Assembly (NCBI GenBank): GCA_003584005.1
Contig: QXHL01000008.1
Span: forward strand, 1 to 64,000
Direction: 5' to 3'
Origin: Alicyclobacillaceae bacterium I2511
Lineage (GTDB): Bacteria; Bacillota; Bacilli; Alicyclobacillales; Alicyclobacillaceae
Length of the DNA: 64,000 nucleotides
Shown: positions 8,310-17,757 of the stretch, piece by piece
Layout of the letters: each line of letters starts with the position of its first letter
Position numbering within the stretch: position 1 is the stretch's first letter
The notes under the pieces: model-generated
What the model was told of the DNA's origin: nothing
The model's input: the letters and a program-made list of their open reading frames with translations, nothing else
The model's database searches: none
Made by a program: the position numbers and the translations under genes

Positions 8310-10022
8310 TCACCGCCCATCCACCATCCGCAGTTGAACCGTTCGTTCGCCCTTCCACTGGTGGTCCCCCACCGTGACCAGCAGGTGATGTAGCGTCCCT
8401 GTCTGCCATACCTGGCGTTGCTCCCCCTTGCCAAAAGCGAGCACGGGGTAAGTGAAGCCCTGCTCGTTTCTCACCCACACTTTCAAATGCTGGTTCTCTT
8501 TGCCCATCGTCTGCGCCGCTTCCACGGTGACACCTGCGACAAAGAACACCGGCTCTGGGTTCCCGTTCCCGAACGGTTCCAGCTTGGCCAAGTCGTCCAC
8601 CAGTGAAAACGAGAGTTCCCCCAGGTCCAACGGGGCATCGGTGATTCGGTGCGGGTCCAGTTCTACATCCTCAAACCAGTTGCGTTCCACGGCGTACCCA
8701 TAGGATTTCTGCAGGCGGTTGAGGTCTGCCGTCGCCAGGCTGAACCCTGCGGCCGCCTCGTGCCCGCCAAACTTCTCGAACACCCCCGTGCGCTGTGGTA
8801 CGTCCGCCAACGCCCGGTACAAGTCGTACTCCGGAATCGCTCGCCCCGATCCCTTGGCCCGGTCCCCGTCCACCGTCACGCACAGCGTGGATTTCCAGAA
8901 ACGCTCGGTCAGCTTGCCCGCGACAATGCCGATCACGCCCTCGTGCCAGCCTTTTCCCGCCACCACCAGCCCCTTTTTCTCCAGCCAGTTTGGGTGTGCC
9001 TCAATTTGTGTCAGGGCTTCCGTTTCCACCTGGCTCTGCAACGCCTTGCGCCGGTCGTTGTACACGTTCAGTTCACGAGCGATGCTCAAGGCTTCCTGCG
9101 GGTCCTCCGTCAGAAACAGCTCCACCGCCCGCTTCGCATGCGCCAGACGGCCTACCGCGTTGATTCGCGGGGCCAACTGAAACGCCGCCGCCGTGGAGGT
9201 CACGCGTTTTTCAGCCAAGCCCGCGACTGCGATGAGCGCTGCTAGGCCCAGGTTGGGCTCGCTGTTGAGACGTTTGAGGCCCTCTTTGACCAACACCCGG
9301 TTTTCACCAACCAGCGGGACTTGGTCTGCCACTGTGGCCAGAGCCACCAAGTCTAGCAGGTCTTCCGGGAATTCGCCCAGGAGGGCTTGGGCCAGTTTGA
9401 AGGCGACTCCCGCGCCGCACAGGTCGGGAAAACTGTACATTGACCGGGGATAGGCCGGATGGACAAGGGCGACAGCGTTTGGCACCGTTGAGATATGATG
9501 GTGGTCTGTGACAATTAGGTCCACACCCAGGGCTTTGGCGGCGTCTCCCGCTTCCACCGCCGTGATTCCGGTGTCCACGGTGATGAGGAGCTTCACCCCC
9601 TGCTCTGCGGCCGCTTGGACTATTTTGGTGTGCAGGCCATAGCCGTCGGTGAAGCGGGACGGAACGAACCAGGCGGGGTCTGCGCCCAGTTTGCGCAGGG
9701 TCCGGACCAGAATGGCCGTGGCCGCCGTTCCGTCCACATCGTAGTCGCCATAGACCAGGATGGGTTCTTGGGCTTGGATGGCCTGGCGAATGCGGGCCAC
9801 AGCACGGGGCATGTCGTGCATCATCATAGGGTCAATCAAACTGGAGCGATTCGCTTGGAGGAACGCCCCTGCGGACTCGACGCGAGCACAGTTCCGGGTG
9901 GTGAGAATCCGGGCCACCAGGGGATGCAGGTGGAATGTATCGGCCAATATGTGGGCCGCATCTAAATCGGCTTGGCGGCCGATCCATTTGTATTTGATGG
10001 GAAACACTGTGGTCTGAGTCAA
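8310..10022 (-). CDS. recJ: RecJ-like single-stranded-DNA exonuclease
   Basis: DHH-family 5'-3' ssDNA exonuclease used in recombination and repair. Seen: VYGDYDVDGTAATAILVR (motif I), LITVDTGI, VTDHHHIS (DHH motif), HPAYP and the C-terminal DHHA1/OB-like part (GSGRAIPEYDLYRAL, FGGHEAAAGFSL). I choose the TTG at 10022 (AGAGGGGG eight to nine bases upstream) over an upstream ATG at 10103; this gives 570 residues, near the E. coli length and shorter than many Bacillota RecJ proteins. Intact, with all catalytic motifs. A broken second copy is at 43753-45479. Confidence 0.85.
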   Translation of the reverse strand: MTQTTVFPIKYKWIGRQADLDAAHILADTFHLHPLVARILTTRNCARVESAGAFLQANRSSLIDPMMMHDMPRAVARIRQAIQAQEPILVYGDYDVDGTAATAILVRTLRKLGADPAWFVPSRFTDGYGLHTKIVQAAAEQGVKLLITVDTGITAVEAGDAAKALGVDLIVTDHHHISTVPNAVALVHPAYPRSMYSFPDLCGAGVAFKLAQALLGEFPEDLLDLVALATVADQVPLVGENRVLVKEGLKRLNSEPNLGLAALIAVAGLAEKRVTSTAAAFQLAPRINAVGRLAHAKRAVELFLTEDPQEALSIARELNVYNDRRKALQSQVETEALTQIEAHPNWLEKKGLVVAGKGWHEGVIGIVAGKLTERFWKSTLCVTVDGDRAKGSGRAIPEYDLYRALADVPQRTGVFEKFGGHEAAAGFSLATADLNRLQKSYGYAVERNWFEDVELDPHRITDAPLDLGELSFSLVDDLAKLEPFGNGNPEPVFFVAGVTVEAAQTMGKENQHLKVWVRNEQGFTYPVLAFGKGEQRQVWQTGTLHHLLVTVGDHQWKGERTVQLRMVDGR

Positions 10023-10128
10023 CGGAAACGCCCCCTCTGGGAATATTGTAGCGCGTGGGGAGGGGGGCGTGGGGGAAACGAGGGCATTGTGCGAGTGGAG
10101 CACGTCACGTGACCTTGGTGAGTTGCGT

Positions 10129-10191
10129 CTAATGACTGGGGCACCGTTTGGGTGTCGGTCAATTTGTGAGAGGTGCAGGACACGTTAAAAC
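10129..10191 (+). repeat. promoter/RBS segment shared by three loci, copy A
   Basis: The segment AATGACTGGGGCACCGTTTG...GTGAGAGGTGCAGGACA recurs at 45573-45627 and 60287-60350. At 45.6 kb it ends in the ribosome binding site and ATG of a lipoprotein gene, which identifies it as an expression cassette. Here the ATG is lost (ACACG) and the next lipoprotein uses its own start 130 bases on. Confidence 0.6.
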
Positions 10192-10319
10192 AGGCAGTCA
10201 TGTTGTTATTCCGCATTATTTAGAAGTATAGCAAACCTTATATTGGGCAAACCACCTTGTAACTAAATAAATAAACTGACGTCTATCTTTGTCGTGAAAC
10301 AATTCGAGGAGGTAATGAA

Positions 10320-10886
10320 ATGAAAAAATATGGTAAATGGGCAACGGTAGGTGTGGCGTTGACAATGATGAGTGTTCTAGCGGGATGTGAAACAGGCGGT
10401 GGAGCAAGCTCGGGATCTGTTCCCGCATCGAACGCTACAAATATGGTAAGTAATGCGAAAAATAATACAAGCGCAGGAACATCATCCAACAATTCTCCCT
10501 TGGGCGCTAATAACACTACGGTTTCAAATACGGGTACAAGCCAAACTCAGGCCAAAGTTTATGTATTTAGTCAACCCATTCTTAAAGCTATGTATGCAGC
10601 ATTAAAGGACAGTTCTGCTGGTCCAATTATAATACCGACTGACATAACACGAGGAACCATAATATGGGCGCAAAGGCTATCTGTGGATATGCTTAGTTAT
10701 GTACCTGAACAAGACCGTGCGTTGGATAAACAACTCATAAATGGGATACGGAATCCGCAAGAACCTCCGCTTAAAGACCTGCCTGGTTATACATTAAAAA
10801 GTTATCAAACCCCGACGGGTGGTGGATCCTATTGGTGGCCAACCGATAACGTTTGGCCAAAGTGGGTAGATCCGATTCAACAATAA
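10320..10886 (+). CDS. lipoprotein, convergent with a glucosaminidase-like gene
   Basis: 188 residues with a lipoprotein signal (MKKYGKWATVGVAL...VLAGC, Cys at about 23), then a Ser/Asn/Thr-rich linker to about residue 75 and a compact C-terminal domain (ILKAMYAALKD...LSYVPEQDRALDKQL...SYWWPTDNVWPKW). A GAGGAGG ribosome binding site precedes ATG. No known family. It is anchored outside the membrane and ends 58 bases from the end of the convergent effector gene; I infer an immunity or partner role. Confidence 0.7.
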   Translation: MKKYGKWATVGVALTMMSVLAGCETGGGASSGSVPASNATNMVSNAKNNTSAGTSSNNSPLGANNTTVSNTGTSQTQAKVYVFSQPILKAMYAALKDSSAGPIIIPTDITRGTIIWAQRLSVDMLSYVPEQDRALDKQLINGIRNPQEPPLKDLPGYTLKSYQTPTGGGSYWWPTDNVWPKWVDPIQQ

Positions 10887-10901
10887 TCTTGTGATAAAAG
10901 G

Positions 10902-10926
10902 GGCTGTTCCGTTGGCAGGAACAGCC
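10902..10926. terminator. hairpin between convergent genes
   Basis: Nine-base stem GGCTGTTCC / GGAACAGCC with a seven-base loop immediately after the lipoprotein stop; a plausible bidirectional terminator. Confidence 0.7.
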
Positions 10927-10944
10927 CAATAACAGCCACTAAAT

Positions 10945-11946
10945 TTACGAAACACAATCGTAGGAGGATAGGCAACTCGTTGTGACTGTGGAATATAGAC
11001 TGCATCCAACCCATCCACATCCATTGCAACTGCTAACACAGGAGTTCTGAACCACTCCTTCGTCGTACCCAGAGCTGTTCTGACTACAGCTATAATATGA
11101 TTGTCCGTTACCCGCAGTCGTTGAAGTCATGTAACAGTTATTACTGACCGCTTCGTCGTAGCCGTTGATGACACAATAGACGCCATTATATCGACCGGTA
11201 GCGTAAATATTAGCATTGTATCCAGACCCAGGCTCGCAACCAGCGCCAAGGGCTTTACATGCTTCTTCCAAGCCATAGTTATCATATGCCCATTTCACAA
11301 ATGAGTATTTGTTGTTCATAGCCGAAATATAGGCATTGACACCATCGGCCAGAGTTGAGAACGATGATACCCCGCAACCTCCACAGGTAGTGCACGTTGG
11401 TTCCCCTGACACGACAAGATTGCCTGGATTGTTGCAGTTCGGCAACCCTGCAGATGTTCCCCAAGCTGTTTCAAGCCCCCAATGTCCAAGTATAAAACTC
11501 ACAGGCAAACCCGTTTGACTGGATGCAGTTTCTGCGTAACTGAGGTAGTTATTGATAAATGTTTGCTGATTGCTGCTGCATGACGTTGGCGGACTAGACG
11601 GGAAGGAACAACTACCCGAACCGCTAGTGCTCGACGCACATGGGCAAGCTGTATTAGAACTCCAGTTACTTCCACATGTTGACGTTGGGTTTTCTGACGT
11701 CGGTGGGCTTGGAAATTCAGACGGATAAGCACCGTTCATTGCGTAATAAGCATAAGCCGTGGAAATGTAGAACGTGTCCGATGCCGTAGTTCCTGCTCCG
11801 TTGATAAAATAATTTGCCACAGGTAATGCGTCCGTTGGTGCTGCAATTGCAAACGGTGTATGACCTGCGGCTTCTCCTGCCGGATTCGACCACCCACAAG
11901 GATTGAAGTAGAGTGCGTCCAATGCCGCACCACCTACCGCAATCAC
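10945..11946 (-). CDS. signal-less glucosaminidase-like protein with the GWSNPAGE module
   Basis: 333 residues counted from a GTG at 11946. Residues 1-85 form the module also seen at 28703-29179 (NPCGWSNPAGEAAGHTPF, NGAGTTA). A Pro/Ser/Cys linker leads to a FlgJ/LytG-type glucosaminidase domain (FILGHWGLETAWGTSAG, NNPGNLVV, YATG near residues 150-260) and a Cys-rich tail. There is no signal peptide. Homology continues in frame upstream (DNPIYNSF...GYPNYLV) to a stop near 12035 with no start codon, so the gene is probably 5'-truncated. It would cut peptidoglycan if exported. Confidence 0.65.
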   Translation of the reverse strand: MIAVGGAALDALYFNPCGWSNPAGEAAGHTPFAIAAPTDALPVANYFINGAGTTASDTFYISTAYAYYAMNGAYPSEFPSPPTSENPTSTCGSNWSSNTACPCASSTSGSGSCSFPSSPPTSCSSNQQTFINNYLSYAETASSQTGLPVSFILGHWGLETAWGTSAGLPNCNNPGNLVVSGEPTCTTCGGCGVSSFSTLADGVNAYISAMNNKYSFVKWAYDNYGLEEACKALGAGCEPGSGYNANIYATGRYNGVYCVINGYDEAVSNNCYMTSTTAGNGQSYYSCSQNSSGYDEGVVQNSCVSSCNGCGWVGCSLYSTVTTSCLSSYDCVS

Positions 11947-12357
11947 TAAATAATTTGGGTATCCGGATTTTATGGTGGAATCATGGTGACAGACAAATGA
12001 ATTATAAATCGGATTATCTAGTGGATGACCGTGACCATCTCAGGGATTTCGGACCTTGTGGTACAACCAGATTCGACTGATTGTCGAGAGTAGAAGGCGA
12101 TTTCATCACGCTGACGCGAGACTGTGCCCGACTGCTTCGGTCATTTCGTCTCACCTCGTGGCTATACTAAGACGACTCAGACGATCAAATGAAGATAAAG
12201 AAAGGGGGCCAGTCCCCGATTTATCGAGGCTGGCACCTTTATTACAAGACAACAAAATTCATTGTGAGTGTATCCTGATTTTTACACATTTTGCCGATCA
12301 GCAACTTCACTAGACGATATCCTCTTCAAAGTCCCAGGGTGCTTGGTATCGCGGTAG
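11947..12357. other. decayed 5' part of the effector gene and terminator region
   Basis: 11947-12034 still encodes the effector module in frame on the minus strand but lacks a start. A nested palindrome (GCCAG-CC-CGAT / ATCG-GG-CTGGC) at 12208-12234 is a good terminator candidate for the minus-strand RHS-tail/immunity transcript. No other gene is visible. Confidence 0.45.
12208..12234 (-). terminator. terminator after the Imm50-like gene
   Basis: 27-base near-perfect palindrome with a two-base loop, followed on the minus strand by CCCCCTTTCTTTAT. It lies 124 bases beyond the stop of the immunity-like gene. Confidence 0.6.
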
Positions 12358-12750
12358 TTATGGCTGAATGGTTGAATCAGTTACCGATTCTATCATCACC
12401 GTTTTAGCAACAATTCTGGCACCAAACTCGGTGGAACCAATCAAACGTACCTCCACGTTATCATTTTCATATCGCTCGACATCTATTCCTAAGAGATAGT
12501 TATGCTCGGACAACCCATCAAGTTCCACATCGGAAACACCGTTCAGTTTAAATGTCACTATTCCTGTTTTACCTCGAATCACGCGCCCTTGACCGTCCAC
12601 CCCATTAATCCATTCGGACGCAAGTATCTGGAAAGAAACAGATGGACCTTTATGACTAAGAATAACTGTCAATACTTCGTCATCATGAAAACTGGGAAAA
12701 TATCCAAAGAACCTTTCAACTAGGTTTTTGTTTTTGATAAGATCCTCCAA
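12358..12750 (-). CDS. Imm50-like immunity protein for the orphan RHS tip
   Basis: 130 residues. The segment FFGYFPSFHDDEVLTVILSH is close to the FG-W/F-PSFHDAE start of Imm50 immunity proteins; the rest is an alternating beta pattern (VTFKLNGVSDVELDGL, LLGIDVERYENDNVEVRLIG). It begins 36 bases after the orphan RHS tail and is followed by a terminator, the standard toxin-then-immunity order. Role: neutralise the toxin tip encoded upstream, in the cytoplasm. Family assignment is by pattern memory, not a search. Confidence 0.6.
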   Translation of the reverse strand: MEDLIKNKNLVERFFGYFPSFHDDEVLTVILSHKGPSVSFQILASEWINGVDGQGRVIRGKTGIVTFKLNGVSDVELDGLSEHNYLLGIDVERYENDNVEVRLIGSTEFGARIVAKTVMIESVTDSTIQP

Positions 12751-12786
12751 GAATATACCTCCCTTGGCTTTAGAAATTATCTAGTT

Positions 12787-14214
12787 TTAAGCAAGTGCGA
12801 GAAACATAACATAGGGTCCATATTCAGAAATCAATGTACCTAGCAGGACGCCTCCACTAACAATCGCACTGCCAGTTACTATTGCCGATGGGTTAGGAAG
12901 AATATCACCGTTTTGGTCATATTCTTCGTCTGTCAATTCTCTTCCACCACCTGATTGTCTACTAGGGGCGCCACCATTTGGATCAGGGATCCAATCATGT
13001 GCATGCTCACCTTGTTTACACCAAGGATGACTTACTGGATTATCATGATTCTTGGGATGAATGTCTTTTGTTACCCATCCGTCCGGACCATAGAATCTTC
13101 GTTGATTAACAGCCCCATCCCTACCAATTTGGTCATGAACACTATTGGGAGTTTCTTTCCTTGGTACATGATGATCTGAGCTCTGCGTGTGATTGTTAAA
13201 CGGATTGGGACCTAGCTCTCCATCAGCACCCATTTGACGTGTTCCCAAAGGATCAATATTTGTAAGTGGGTTATTTGTTACGTACGCATACTCATTGTAG
13301 CTTAGGGCATCTCCAACTTGCGGTGCTACGGGATCCTTGGACAAAAACCGTCCGATTGTAGGGTTATAATACCGTGCATTCAGGTAGTACAGCCCAGTAT
13401 CCCAATCGAACCAGTATCCATGGTAAATAAACGGATTTTGGTCCCAAATGTTTAACCCGCTGGTATCTGTATGACCGATGACATTCCCCCAAGCGTCGTA
13501 CGTGTAGGTTACGACTTCTTGGCCAGTACTATTATCAATAAGCCCAACAATCTGCCCAAGGCCGTCGTACAGGTAGCTGTAGTCATGCCATGTGCCACTG
13601 ATGTCGATATCCATCAGTATGGGTAATCCCGCATCGTTGTAGACAAACCGCTTTACTACATTGTTGTTCGAATCCGTGACATAGCCAACCAAGTCTGTCT
13701 GGCCGATATAACCGATGCGGTAGCCGTCGATATTGTCCCGACGGCCCAGTGGGTCGTACCCATACGTATCGGATTGGGAACCATTCGTGACCTGAGACAG
13801 TTCGTTTTCCGCATTCCACGTATAGGAAGTCGGACCACAACTTATAATCTGGCCGTTGGCATTGTAGGTTACTGAATTGCTTCCAACAGAGGTTAGACGG
13901 TTTCCTTCCGTATCATACGAATAGTTGGTTGTCGCAGTCGTGCTTGAATCCGTCACAGATGTACGATTGCCCAGCTTATCGTATGCATAGGAGATGGTAT
14001 CTCCAGTCCAAGTCGTCTCCTGAGTTAACTGGTTCAAACTGTCATACGAATAGCTTACACTGGTCGGAGTGCTACCTGCATTATTCGTAATCTGCTTGAT
14101 GTTGCCGTTTGCGTCATACAAATACGTGTAGTCTTCTAGAATATTCCTGTTTTTATCCACGGCTCGGATCTCAGAGAGCTGGCCTGTAGGTAAATACGTG
14201 TACATACATCTCAA
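12787..14214 (-). pseudogene. orphan RHS C-terminal fragment with alternative toxin tip
   Basis: 475 codons. The N-terminal two thirds are almost identical to the end of the large RHS protein (YD repeats, then YYNPTIGRFLSKDP and the DPLG boundary). After GELGPNPF it diverges into a different ~147-residue tip containing RRFYGPDGWVTKDIHP and GEHAHDW, a motif style of nuclease-like polymorphic toxins, and a hydrophobic end. The 5' side is cut by the IS1595 end at 14203 and the first codons come from the IS. It cannot be secreted alone but can donate its tip by recombination with the intact gene. Confidence 0.8.
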
Positions 14215-14225
14215 GTCTCGTAAGT
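14203..14225 (+). repeat. IS1595 left terminal inverted repeat
   Basis: CATACATCTCAAG-T-CTCGTAAGT, 23 bases, matched on the opposite strand at 17758-17780 with a single T/C difference. The adjoining eight bases (TACGTGTA) differ from those beyond the right end (ATTCTTTA), so no target duplication remains. Confidence 0.85.
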
Positions 14226-14254
14226 GACTTGGGTCAGGTCCCCACTTTCAAGGA

Positions 14255-14809
14255 TTAAGGGGACTGGGCGAGGCTTGTTTGTGCACTGGCTGCTAACAAG
14301 CGTTCCACCAGTCGGTGACCAAAGTTCCGGCGGTTGTACCGATACGTATATTCCTCCATGTACAGTTGGTCATCGAGTTGACGACCATGATATGTGCCAT
14401 CGATGAATTTCTTGAAGTTGCTGATTGCCTTGTCCAGCCATTGGAATGTCTCATTCTTGTTCCCGTCTCTTGACCGGGCTATCAGGTGACTTTGCACCCC
14501 TAAGTCCTCTGCACAACTGGCGTAGGTCGGCCACCCGTCGGTCTCCAAGATGACGCCTTTGGTGAGTCGTCCAGAGAGAACCTCCAGTACGGAGTGTTTG
14601 CTGAGATCGTTCACCAGATCCATGAACAGATACTCCGGCTTCCCCTTTTTCATGGAGACACCGGTCACCACAGGGGCCTGGTCTGTTCCCCGCCCGCGTT
14701 TGCCTTCGCTCTCACCGCCGAGATAGAAATCGTCAATTTGGACAATGTCCTCGAGTCTGTACTTCGCATTGCGATCTGCCATTGCGATGCGAATCTTGCG
14801 CAACATCAG
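14255..14809 (-). pseudogene. IS1595 transposase, 3' exon (DDE catalytic half)
   Basis: Begins LMLRKIRIAMADRNAKYRLE right after the predicted intron 3' end and contains IDDFYLGGESEG (first Asp), ILETDGWPTY (second Asp) and NFKKFIDGTYHG (third acidic/Asn region). Precise splicing would join the 5' exon TAW to LMLRKIR, restoring the normal IS1595 sequence and frame. I label it pseudogene only because it is split; it is functional if the intron splices. Confidence 0.8.
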
Positions 14810-16762
14810 GTCGGGTAGCTTGGGCACCTTGTGGTGCCCTTGCCCCCTAAGAACCGGGCGAGACTCTTTCGAGTCACACGGCTCAAGCCATCCTGCAGTT
14901 TTGACGTTGTCGTTGGCCCTTTGACTGTTTTCCTTGCCAGACCACTTGCCATCAACAATGCTTTCTTGATTGGAAAGATAGCGTTCTGGGTTGTCTGGCA
15001 AAGTATCATAGTCATGGATGGAACGATACTTTTCGTAGCACCATCGATGCGTAACGACGACATTTTCAATCGTGTTGTGCCCACCCAATCGGTCGGGAAT
15101 CATCCGAGCGAAAAGGATGTCATTATCTCCGTTTACCTGCCAGTGGCGGAAGTGTTCTACCGATATATTGCATCCGCATAGGGCACATCTGCCACCCGTT
15201 TTGTGCACCACTTTCTTTTGGAAGCCATTCAATCGCTTGAGTAGCAGTTGCTCTCGTCTTGCCTCAAAGTATTCATGGTCGCTCGGTCGGTGGGGTGAGC
15301 GTCGTCCCTGTATCTTGATGTGCCGAATGATACGTATGTCGCTCATGGTAGCCAGCGTAAACGGCCCGTCCGCGAATACCCAGTTTCGGTTTCCGCGCCG
15401 AGTGAAGTATCTCTGGTAAATCCACCATGCGGACTTTTTAGGGTGCCGACGTTTTGCCCATTTCCACAGCATCTGAATTATCTTGTGGTCGCAGTATCCA
15501 AAGACCTTCTTGCTGACCTGTGTGCTGTAGTAATTGCCCCACCCGCGAATAATAGGATTGAGCAACCGAATGACCATAGACTGTTTGGCTGACTTATTCG
15601 CGTCCAATATGCCCTTGATTTTCCGTAGAACAGCGAGTTTACTGTCCTTGGCGGGTTTAATCAATAGCTGTCCCTTGTACTTGCGGACATGGAATCCGAG
15701 GAAGTCGAACCCGTCATTGATGTTCGTTATGTGCGTTTTTTCTAGACTGAGTTCGACGCCTACATTATCCGCAAGCCACTGGGCGATGACTGGAACGAAC
15801 TGCTCTGCTTGCTCCTTCGTTTTGCACGTGACAATGAAGTCATCCGCATAAGAGACGATGTTGATGCCAGGATTAGCACGGCTGCTTCCGAATCTCATTT
15901 GGAATGCCTTTTGCCGCAAATCTTTCTCCATACCCTGTAGCGCGATGACCGCAATTAACGGCGAAATCAGGCCACCCTGCGGAGTGCCTCGCGTGCTTGC
16001 CAGCAGGCCTTCTTCGGGGTCGAGGACCGGAGCTTTCAGCATACGCCGAACATATATGCGGTCCTCCGGGGCCAGTCTAGCCAAGAGTTTCGCATGGTCG
16101 ACGTTGTCAAAATAGCCACGTATGTCCCCTTCGATGACCCATTGGGCAGAACCTGACTTGCAGAAGTTCGCGAAGACTTGACTCATGGCATCCCACGTTG
16201 ACCTTTGTGGACGGAATCCGTACGTATTGGGCGAAAACTGAGTGTCCCATTCTGGTTCCATGGCCGCTTTATGAATGGCCTGGCACACGCGATCATGAGT
16301 AGTTGGAATACCGAGCGGCCTGGGTTTTCCGTTTTTCTTGACGATATACACACGCCGAACGGGTAGGGGACGGCTTCCGAGATCGACGAGTCCACGTAGC
16401 TCACGTCTCTTTTCTGGCGTGGTGTACGTTTTTCCGTCTACCCCCGGTGTGCGGCGTCCCCGGTTTTCTTGTGTCACATGCCGAATGGCCATAAGTTTGG
16501 TGTGGTGGCTGGTACGGATGAGCCACTTATAGTGGCGCACAGCTTTACGATTGTTGTGTTCGACTGCGTGGGCCAGTTGTCGCTGTAACCTGAGAACGTG
16601 GTGTTCGATTTCCTTCCAGTCTATCCACTCGTCTGCATGCTCACTGGCGTCCGCTGTTTGAGCTTTTACCCATGCGCGCATAATTGCGTCTTCGTGGATT
16701 TCGCGAGGATTCTTACGAATGTGGCCTGTTGACTCGTCTTGTGAGACGGCTTTCCGGTTCAT
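14255..16762 (-). CDS. ltrA: group II intron reverse transcriptase/maturase reading on into the 3' exon
   Basis: ATG 16762 follows an AAAGGAGT ribosome binding site. The protein has the RT domain (GVDG..., RPLGIPTTHDRVCQAIHKA, FRPQRSTWDA, GTPQGGLISP, SYADDFIV), a maturase X region and a C-terminal HNH-like domain (CALCGC...HFRHWQVNGD...NVVVTHRWC). There is no stop before the intron 3' end: the frame runs through domains V and VI into the transposase exon in the transposase frame. Unspliced RNA would therefore encode an RT-transposase fusion of about 835 residues. The intron-encoded role is splicing and retrohoming. Confidence 0.85.
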   Translation of the reverse strand: MNRKAVSQDESTGHIRKNPREIHEDAIMRAWVKAQTADASEHADEWIDWKEIEHHVLRLQRQLAHAVEHNNRKAVRHYKWLIRTSHHTKLMAIRHVTQENRGRRTPGVDGKTYTTPEKRRELRGLVDLGSRPLPVRRVYIVKKNGKPRPLGIPTTHDRVCQAIHKAAMEPEWDTQFSPNTYGFRPQRSTWDAMSQVFANFCKSGSAQWVIEGDIRGYFDNVDHAKLLARLAPEDRIYVRRMLKAPVLDPEEGLLASTRGTPQGGLISPLIAVIALQGMEKDLRQKAFQMRFGSSRANPGINIVSYADDFIVTCKTKEQAEQFVPVIAQWLADNVGVELSLEKTHITNINDGFDFLGFHVRKYKGQLLIKPAKDSKLAVLRKIKGILDANKSAKQSMVIRLLNPIIRGWGNYYSTQVSKKVFGYCDHKIIQMLWKWAKRRHPKKSAWWIYQRYFTRRGNRNWVFADGPFTLATMSDIRIIRHIKIQGRRSPHRPSDHEYFEARREQLLLKRLNGFQKKVVHKTGGRCALCGCNISVEHFRHWQVNGDNDILFARMIPDRLGGHNTIENVVVTHRWCYEKYRSIHDYDTLPDNPERYLSNQESIVDGKWSGKENSQRANDNVKTAGWLEPCDSKESRPVLRGQGHHKVPKLPDLMLRKIRIAMADRNAKYRLEDIVQIDDFYLGGESEGKRGRGTDQAPVVTGVSMKKGKPEYLFMDLVNDLSKHSVLEVLSGRLTKGVILETDGWPTYASCAEDLGVQSHLIARSRDGNKNETFQWLDKAISNFKKFIDGTYHGRQLDDQLYMEEYTYRYNRRNFGHRLVERLLAASAQTSLAQSP

Positions 16763-17342
16763 AACAGACCACTCCTTTCGTCTCATGCTGCAGGATTTCC
16801 GGCTGGATGACCTTGGGCAAGTCTGCACGTTTTCGCGTCAGGGTATCTCGGCATTTTTGCCGCCCCTATCTGTCCCATTACAAGACAGCCTTCGCTTTTT
16901 GCCCGTTCCTTTACCCCCTGAAGAGTTCGGCGTCACTCACGTTTTGCTTACTGTCTATTCTTCAGACAGACCTCATGGGGCTTACCTTGTTCCGTTGACA
17001 ACCCGTCTTTGAAGTGTTTAGGTGCTCCGACTCCCGCGGTAGCGCTCAGAACTGCGAATCAGTAAGCGTGGAGTGCTGATTCCGGCTACATGCCTTTTGG
17101 CTCAAGCGTGTCAAGGTGTTTCGCTCGTTTCCGATAACGCGGTTTATATGGAGTTCAGGTCACTTCACCATGCACTTCACAACCTAGCTCTGGCTGGAAT
17201 TCACCTTAACCAGCGCGGCTACGTTGTCCCGCGAGCTCCGTAAGACGGTATTACCACCATCCCACGTCGCGGTAGGTTCGCTCTCGCAGTTCAGAGAGGG
17301 CGGATTTGCACCACATGATTGTCAACAGCTTTCAAGTCGCAC
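14810..17342 (-). other. group II intron
   Basis: 5' end GTGCGACTTGAAAGC at 17342 (canonical GTGYG); 3' end CTACCCGAC at 14810-14818. Domain V is at 14851-14884: GAGCCGTGTGACTCGAAAG...GTCTCGCCCGGTTC, with a GAAA tetraloop. Domain VI is a GGGCACCACAAGGTGCCC hairpin just before the 3' end. The large 5' domains occupy about 16763-17342. It interrupts a conserved position of the IS1595 transposase, so it depends on the IS as host. Confidence 0.85.
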
Positions 17343-17687
17343 CCACGCGGTCGGATACGACACACCCAACGCCCGTTCCAGCGTTGTAGCGGCGATACCG
17401 CCTTTATCATTGGCCACCAAATAAATGGCGACAAACCATTTCGTCAGCGGCGTTTGACTCTTGTGAAAGATAGTACCAGACGTGACGGACGTTTGACGAT
17501 GACAATCCTTACACACAAACAGGGGCACCCGGTTCACTGCGTTCCTTCGATGTGCTGCTTGCACCCGCATTGCGTTACGACTGCCACACTTGGGGCAGCA
17601 GAACCCCGACGGCCACCGAAGTGCAATAGGGTGTTCCTCACATGCAGATTCACTGGAGAAACGATTCGTGAAATCGACCAAGTTCAT
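17343..17687 (-). pseudogene. IS1595 transposase, 5' exon (zinc ribbon)
   Basis: Starts MNLVDFTNRFSSESAC and has the zinc-ribbon cysteines (CCPKCGSRNAM...FVCKDCHRQTSVTSGTIFH) and the TPLTKWFVAIYL segment typical of IS1595 transposases. It ends at ...GVSYPTAW, exactly where the group II intron begins. Confidence 0.85.
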
Positions 17688-17757
17688 CTATGACCACCTC
17701 GATACGAACGTATGCTCCGTATCGAGTTTAGCACTCATTCCCCACTTTGACTACAGA

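Noticed and set aside
8649-9453. Long plus-strand frames opposite recJ (also 43861-44687)
   Set aside because: They are antisense shadows of the GC-rich recJ gene, with no ribosome binding sites and no plausible protein features.
14255-16828. A natural 857-residue RT-transposase fusion protein as a new enzyme
   Set aside because: Intron boundaries, domain V and the perfect restoration of the transposase on splicing show that the fusion is read-through of an intron ORF into an exon.
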